Of a stretch of DNA of 64,000 bases, positions 60,472 through 64,000 are shown piece by piece. Positions within the stretch are counted from its first letter, which is position 1. Every line of letters starts with the position of its first letter. Source of the stretch: Paenibacillus taichungensis (GTDB lineage: Bacteria; Bacillota; Bacilli; Paenibacillales; Paenibacillaceae); NCBI RefSeq assembly GCF_013359905.1, contig NZ_JABMCC010000115.1, positions 62,001 through 126,000 on the forward strand. The letters are read 5' to 3'. The position numbers and the translations under genes are program-made. A model generated the notes under the pieces. It was not told the origin of the DNA. It made no database searches and was given only the letters and a program-made list of their open reading frames with translations.

Positions 60472-61248
60472 TTATTTGGCGCGCTCCAGGTACTGTTCAA
60501 GTGTAAGGTTCTGACTCGTAATTTCCCCCGCAATATACACGCCAACATAACGCACATGCCATGGCTCATAAGAGTAACCTGTCAGTTTCTCCTGATCTTT
60601 GCCATAACGAATGATAAATCCGTATTTATGTGCATTGGCTTTCAGCCATTTGCCTTCCTTGGTGTTTCCAAAGCTTTGTTGCAAATCATATCCCGCTGAT
60701 GCACTGGAGATATCCATCGCAAGACCCGTCTGATGTTCACTTTGTCCAGGACGAGCACTGGTTTTATTCGCAACGGCTTCGCCTTTGATACTTGCATTAC
60801 GGTCAAAAATGGATTTTTGGGTAGCATAAGAGCGATAACCGGACACGGCTTTGATATCAATGCCGTCTTTTTTTGCTGCTGCGAATAAGTTCTCAATTGC
60901 GGTAGCGGCTACTTTACGCATTTGCTTTTTCGGACTGGAGCCGGAGAAGCTAAATGGGATGTTAGGAACAACCAGATCCTGAGGGGCATAGGTTGAAGGC
61001 AAGTTTCTCTTTTTATTCACTAGCACAACTGTACTTGATAGATTCGTTACCGTTGCCAAGCCACTGCTACTCGTTTTAATTGTGCGTCCAGGTGCATTAT
61101 CGTGCAGGAATTGAGTGAAGCTGGAGCTGGCAGCAGATGCGACCGGATTCAGTTCCTTAGTGAAGGGCAGCGTTGTGAATGCTGAGCCTGCTACGACAGA
61201 ACCTATAAGTATCGTGGATACGATGGATTTACGTGTAAAAGATTTCAT
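60472..61248 (-). CDS. Secreted M15 family D-Ala-D-Ala carboxypeptidase (VanY type)
   Basis: The 258-aa protein has a signal peptide (KSIVSTILIGSVVAGSAFT, cleavage near ASA). A linker follows, then the M15B domain with SGYRSYATQ, zinc ligands in SEHQTGLAMDIS (His and Asp), and EPWHVRYV (catalytic Glu, third ligand His). It trims the D-Ala-D-Ala end of peptidoglycan stem peptides. GAGGAGG lies 11 nt upstream of the ATG. Not linked to vancomycin-resistance genes here, so a housekeeping cell-wall role is more likely. Confidence 0.92.
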   Translation of the reverse strand: MKSFTRKSIVSTILIGSVVAGSAFTTLPFTKELNPVASAASSSFTQFLHDNAPGRTIKTSSSGLATVTNLSSTVVLVNKKRNLPSTYAPQDLVVPNIPFSFSGSSPKKQMRKVAATAIENLFAAAKKDGIDIKAVSGYRSYATQKSIFDRNASIKGEAVANKTSARPGQSEHQTGLAMDISSASAGYDLQQSFGNTKEGKWLKANAHKYGFIIRYGKDQEKLTGYSYEPWHVRYVGVYIAGEITSQNLTLEQYLERAK

Positions 61249-61403
61249 GATGTGTGTTCCTCCTCGGGTTATATCAATCTCGTGCTTTGCTATATACCGA
61301 GTATACTAGAGGATTATATCCATAGGTTCTCCAATTGTTTCCGAGTTGTAAACAAAGTTTGCGAGATTCATAGCTTTTAGTTGTCTGACGAGAAAAAGAG
61401 CAC

Positions 61404-61437
61404 AAAAAAAGACTCTGCACCTTTGTGCAAAGTCTTT
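61404..61437 (-). terminator. Terminator of the HesB-like gene
   Basis: Read on the minus strand: AAAGACTTTGCAC-AAAG-GTGCAGAGTCTTT, followed by TTTT. The gap 61249-61493 also contains the M15 promoter region; no other gene is seen. Confidence 0.85.
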
Positions 61438-61493
61438 CTGTATACATAGATAGGCGAATTAAATACTCTTTATTTCAGCCACGAACTTTTGAA

Positions 61494-61856
61494 TTACAGC
61501 TCGCATGAAACAGAATTGCCGGATTTTCCAGCCGTCACTGCGCGGGCATCCCGAACACGGACATTGCTGCTGAGTACACCGGAATCACTGCTTAGTTTGA
61601 AGGAAGGATAGTTGAGTTCCGTGTCCAGCTTCATGTGCTGCTCCAGGTTTAACTGTTGTTTCGGATCGACATAGAATGGCACCAGATTGGTTTCAATTTG
61701 TACATCCAGAGCTTCGGGTTCGTCCACAATAAGTATGGCAATAATTCCGTTACAGCCACAACCTTCCATGTCATAGATCACTTTGAAATAGCCGGGCTGA
61801 TCATTCAGGCTTTCAGTTAATCGCGCAGCAGCCAAATCAGTAATTTGAATATACAT
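61494..61856 (-). CDS. HesB/IscA-like iron-sulfur biosynthesis family protein (YqkB-like)
   Basis: The 120-aa protein has the HesB pattern: ITDLAAARLTESL, YDMEGCGCNGIIAILIVDE (Cys33 and Cys35), and a C-terminal cysteine in SVSCEL (Cys118). It resembles B. subtilis YqkB-type proteins. Members carry or deliver iron-sulfur clusters or iron; the Cys spacing here differs from canonical IscA (C-x-C near the end), so the cluster function is uncertain. AAGGAG lies about 10 nt before the ATG. Longer open frame upstream is not used. Confidence 0.8.
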   Translation of the reverse strand: MYIQITDLAAARLTESLNDQPGYFKVIYDMEGCGCNGIIAILIVDEPEALDVQIETNLVPFYVDPKQQLNLEQHMKLDTELNYPSFKLSSDSGVLSSNVRVRDARAVTAGKSGNSVSCEL

Positions 61857-61963
61857 ATCGCTACACTCCTTTATATGTTGGCATGATTGTAATGGTAAAT
61901 GGATTAATTCAACTTCTACTGTCATTATACCATTTTGGCAAAAAACAAAGCATTTATTTTCTT

Positions 61964-61975
61964 GACTGTTCAGTC
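61964..61975. promoter_or_regulatory. TetR operator, GACTG-N2-CAGTC type, upstream of the tetR gene
   Basis: GACTGTTCAGTC sits about 50 nt before the TetR gene. GACTGATTAGTC at 62685-62696 lies before the next gene, and both are followed by the shared sequence TGGAAA. Confidence 0.6.
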
Positions 61976-62023
61976 TGGAAAAGTGTATTCTTGACTTAAT
62001 CAAGCGGGAGGTGAGCTCTGAAA

Positions 62024-62608
62024 TTGGGAAGAGCCAAGGAATTTGACACCGAAAGTGTTCTAAGAAAAGCCACGGCTGTATTTGGAGCCTATGGTTATGA
62101 AGGTACTTCGTTGACTGTACTGCTGAATGAGCTTGGTATTGCACGTCAAAGTTTGTATGACACTTATGGAACCAAGCATGATTTATTTGTCTCTGCCCTT
62201 AAATTTTATATTCAGCAGAAAACAGAGGCGGGTATTCAGCTGTTGAATGAATGCACGAGTGTAAGGCAGGGGATGGAACAGCTTTTCAACGAAGCCGTTA
62301 ATGTATTGACGGATGAGGAGCGTCGCAATGAATGTTTTATTATCAATAGCGCCGTGGAACAAGCACCCCAAAATCATGAGATTGCCGACTTTATTCAAGC
62401 GAGCAACAAGCAAATGGAAGATACTTTTCTTGCGGCGCTTATCCGTGGGCATAGAAACGGTGAATTTAACCATGCCGAGCATGAATTGCCCGGTATTTCC
62501 CGTTTTCTGAATTATTCCCGTCTGTCATTGACCTTCACGGCCAAGAGCGGTGCCAATACAGAGGTGTTGCGGGAGCTAGTGCGTACAACATTAAGAGTAT
62601 TGAATTAA
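62024..62608 (+). CDS. TetR/AcrR family regulator
   Basis: The 194-aa protein has a TetR DNA-binding domain at residues 8-55 (VLRKATAVFGAYGYEGTSLTVLLNELGIA, QSLYDTYGTKHDLFVSAL). TTG start at 62024 with GGGAGGTGA 9 nt upstream. Similar dyads (GACTG/AGTC arms) lie before it and before the downstream NmrA-like gene. It is therefore the probable regulator of that gene and of itself. Confidence 0.9.
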   Translation: MGRAKEFDTESVLRKATAVFGAYGYEGTSLTVLLNELGIARQSLYDTYGTKHDLFVSALKFYIQQKTEAGIQLLNECTSVRQGMEQLFNEAVNVLTDEERRNECFIINSAVEQAPQNHEIADFIQASNKQMEDTFLAALIRGHRNGEFNHAEHELPGISRFLNYSRLSLTFTAKSGANTEVLRELVRTTLRVLN

Positions 62609-62650
62609 TGGCAGTATATAAGCAAGGATTATGGTTGGATTTCTGAAAAT

Positions 62651-62675
62651 GAACGCTTAGGGCGTTTATTTTTTC
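62651..62675 (+). terminator. Terminator after the tetR gene
   Basis: AACGC-TTAGG-GCGTT short stem followed by TATTTTTTC. Confidence 0.65.
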
Positions 62676-62684
62676 ATCATTCTA

Positions 62685-62696
62685 GACTGATTAGTC
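62685..62696 (+). promoter_or_regulatory. TetR operator upstream of the NmrA-like gene
   Basis: GACTGATTAGTC (extended TAGACTGATTAGTCTG) 40 nt before the ATG, matching the dyad at 61964-61975. Confidence 0.6.
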
Positions 62697-62736
62697 TGGA
62701 AAGTGAACATAAAGCAAACCGAAGGAGGCAATGAAA

Positions 62737-63588
62737 ATGATCAACGATAAACCTTTAACACTGATTACAGGAGCGAATGGAAAGACAGGAAGCCGCGTTG
62801 CTGCCATGCTTCAGAAGCACCACTATCCGGTGCGTCTGGCAGGGAGAAAGAAACCAGCTTCTTCTGATTCTGCCGACAACTATGTCTTTTTTGATTGGTA
62901 CGATTCAACCACTTATGGTCCAGCGTTGAAAAATGTGGATCATGTATACCTTGTCGTGCCCGTCATGGACATGCACCCGGAAGCCGTAATGATTCCGTTC
63001 ATCAAGGAAGCGTTATGGAGCGGCGTTAAACGATTCGTCTTGCTTGGCAGTGCTTCCGTTGATGAAGACGGACCTATATTTGGCAAAGTACATCAAAGCT
63101 TGAAGGAGCTTGCTCCTGAGTGGACTGTACTACAGCCTTCCTATTTTATGGAGAACTTTACAGAGGGACCGCATCGGGAGACGATGAAGCAGTTGGGTAA
63201 AATCTACAGTGCTGCTGGTGATGGTAAAATTGGTTTTGTCAGCGCAGATGATATCGCAGCAGTTGCCTTCTTTGCTCTGACAGATGTTGTCCCCCATAAT
63301 ACAGCTCATATCATTACGGGGCCAGAGACATTGTCTTATGGGCAAGTTGCGGACATCATTAGTCGTTTATTGGATCAGCGTATTCAGCATGAATCATTGT
63401 CGGATGCAGAACTGAGAAATAGCCTGATTCAGGCGGGAATGTCAGAAGATTACGCCACGGCTCTGGCAGGGCTGGATGTATTCATCCGTGAGGAAGGAAG
63501 AGAAGATCAAACGACGGAGACGGTATTGAAAGTCACAGGGCAAAGCCCGGTTTCTCTGGAGCAATTTATTAGGCAGCATATGCATTAA
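62737..63588 (+). CDS. NmrA-like NAD(P)-binding protein (atypical SDR)
   Basis: The 283-aa protein has the NAD(P) motif TLITGANGKTGSRVAAML and the NmrA segment VKRFVLLGSASVD, then PEWTVLQPSYFMENF and VSADDIAAVAFFAL. These match the QorB/NmrA-like quinone reductase-type atypical SDR family; activity may be quinone or electrophile reduction, or redox sensing. ATG 62737 is favoured over ATG 62731 because AGGAGG (62723-62728) is 8 nt away. Probably derepressed by the adjacent TetR through the operator upstream. Confidence 0.88.
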   Translation: MINDKPLTLITGANGKTGSRVAAMLQKHHYPVRLAGRKKPASSDSADNYVFFDWYDSTTYGPALKNVDHVYLVVPVMDMHPEAVMIPFIKEALWSGVKRFVLLGSASVDEDGPIFGKVHQSLKELAPEWTVLQPSYFMENFTEGPHRETMKQLGKIYSAAGDGKIGFVSADDIAAVAFFALTDVVPHNTAHIITGPETLSYGQVADIISRLLDQRIQHESLSDAELRNSLIQAGMSEDYATALAGLDVFIREEGREDQTTETVLKVTGQSPVSLEQFIRQHMH

Positions 63589-63647
63589 GGGAAATGATAT
63601 AAGAATTATTATAAAAATATTGGAAGCAAATTCTGCTGAATAACAAG

Positions 63648-63676
63648 AAGACGGTGCCGGAAGGCCCGTCTTTTTT
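63648..63676 (+). terminator. Terminator after the NmrA-like gene
   Basis: AAGACGG pairs with CCGTCTT around a CCGG-containing loop, then TTTT. Confidence 0.8.
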
Positions 63677-63822
63677 GCTGATTGTTCAACCTTTACAGAT
63701 ATCCGTTCGTATTCCAATTTCTACAGAAACAATAATACCCAATCCAGCACGGTGATTATATGCGTACGCTTTTGGGGAAATAGATGAGAATGAATGTTTG
63801 ATAAAAGGAGAGAAGAGAACGG

Positions 63823-64000
63823 ATGATTCAGTTCGAAAATGTATCCAAGCAATACCCTGATGGAACCCATGCTCTGCGTCAGGTTAATCTCAGCATTAAT
63901 AAGGGAGAGCTGTTCGTCATGATTGGTCCGAGCGGTTGCGGCAAAACCACAATGCTCAAAATGATTAATCGCCTGATCGAGCGGACAGATGGGACCGTTC
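63823..64000 (+). CDS. Glycine betaine/choline-type ABC transporter ATP-binding protein, N-terminal part (cut by window edge)
   Basis: Only the first 59 residues are visible. They start MIQFENVSKQYPDGTHALRQ and include Walker A GPSGCGKTT (35-43), followed by MLKMINRLIERTDGTV. The MINRLIE...GTV stretch after Walker A is typical of OpuCA/OpuBA/ProV-type ATPases for compatible-solute uptake. AAAGGAGAG lies about 12 nt before the ATG. Full assignment needs the next window. Confidence 0.75.
   Translation, partial: MIQFENVSKQYPDGTHALRQVNLSINKGELFVMIGPSGCGKTTMLKMINRLIERTDGTV

Noticed and set aside
60472-61248. VanY-type peptidase as part of a glycopeptide-resistance cluster
   Set aside because: No vanH, vanA, vanX, vanR or vanS genes are nearby. 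The sensor kinase at 46999 is 12 kb away and in another transcription unit.
1-64000. tRNA genes, rRNA, CRISPR arrays, insertion sequences, phage genes
   Set aside because: I looked for CCA-ended cloverleafs, periodic direct repeats, transposase motifs and structural phage genes and saw none. Short tRNA-like signals could be missed by eye.

Overview
The window looks like chromosomal DNA from a Gram-positive, low-to-mid GC Bacillales bacterium, most likely a Paenibacillus. The supporting signs are strong AGGAGG-type ribosome binding sites with frequent TTG and GTG starts, a YitT/DUF2179 protein, a PadR-HAAS pair, a Bce-type peptide-sensing module, a B. subtilis-like butanediol dehydrogenase, Asp23/Gls24, a BdhA-LacI pair and an OpuC-type transporter. 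This assignment is inference from gene content, not from a marker gene. No rRNA, tRNA, CRISPR array, transposase, phage block or replication origin was seen. Gene order is that of an ordinary chromosome made of many short, separately terminated transcription units.

Layout. 1-5.5 kb: end of a YitT protein, a ROK repressor with a sugar-isomerase-like TIM barrel, then a 716-aa protein with a TerD-like C-terminus preceded by a promoter and a structured terminator-like leader. 5.6-13.1 kb: a P-loop kinase, a PadR/HAAS-FtsW-like pair, an SgrR-like regulator, a DUF4173-type membrane protein, and a yidC paralogue preceded by a membrane-anchored leader ORF. 13.2-18 kb: GAF-LuxR regulator, methyltransferase plus saccharopine-dehydrogenase-like operon, and an MTA/SAH deaminase. 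18.2-22.3 kb: an ABC-FtsX fusion with its response regulator and kinase, bracketed by two copies of a 39-nt hairpin. 22.5-30 kb: UbiD decarboxylase, HD-GYP phosphodiesterase, SRPBCC protein, a divergent MFS/TetR pair, and a 2-hydroxyacid dehydrogenase. 30.1-38 kb: LacI repressor divergent from bdhA, an exported Asp-box protein, an old yellow enzyme, an Lrp regulator and a secreted acetamidase-like enzyme. 38.4-50 kb: NagZ-like lipoprotein, a complete BceRSAB-like module, a 4-hydroxyphenylacetate hydroxylase family enzyme, a third two-component system, an AI-2E family transporter and Asp23. 50-64 kb: AraC/aldo-keto reductase, acyl-CoA synthetase, M29 aminopeptidase, GyrI-like protein, leucine-rich-repeat protein, nitroreductase, two TetR circuits, M15 peptidase, HesB-like protein, and the start of a betaine/choline ABC ATPase cut by the window edge.

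The strongest candidate for an undescribed system is at 11.9-12.3 kb. A 116-codon ORF with an N-terminal membrane segment and an acidic run (residues 71-79) lies upstream of yidC. A perfect 10-bp hairpin starting 6 nt after that acidic run hides half of the yidC Shine-Dalgarno sequence. The arrangement matches the logic of B. subtilis mifM-yidC2, in which translation arrest of a YidC substrate opens the hairpin and induces a second YidC, although the peptide shows no obvious sequence match to MifM.

Other local circuits can be read from operator pairs: TetR with MFS, TetR with an NmrA-like protein, TetR with an alpha/beta hydrolase, and LacI with bdhA. An unassigned palindrome, GATACA-N3-TGTATC, is shared by two unrelated promoters 11.6 kb apart.
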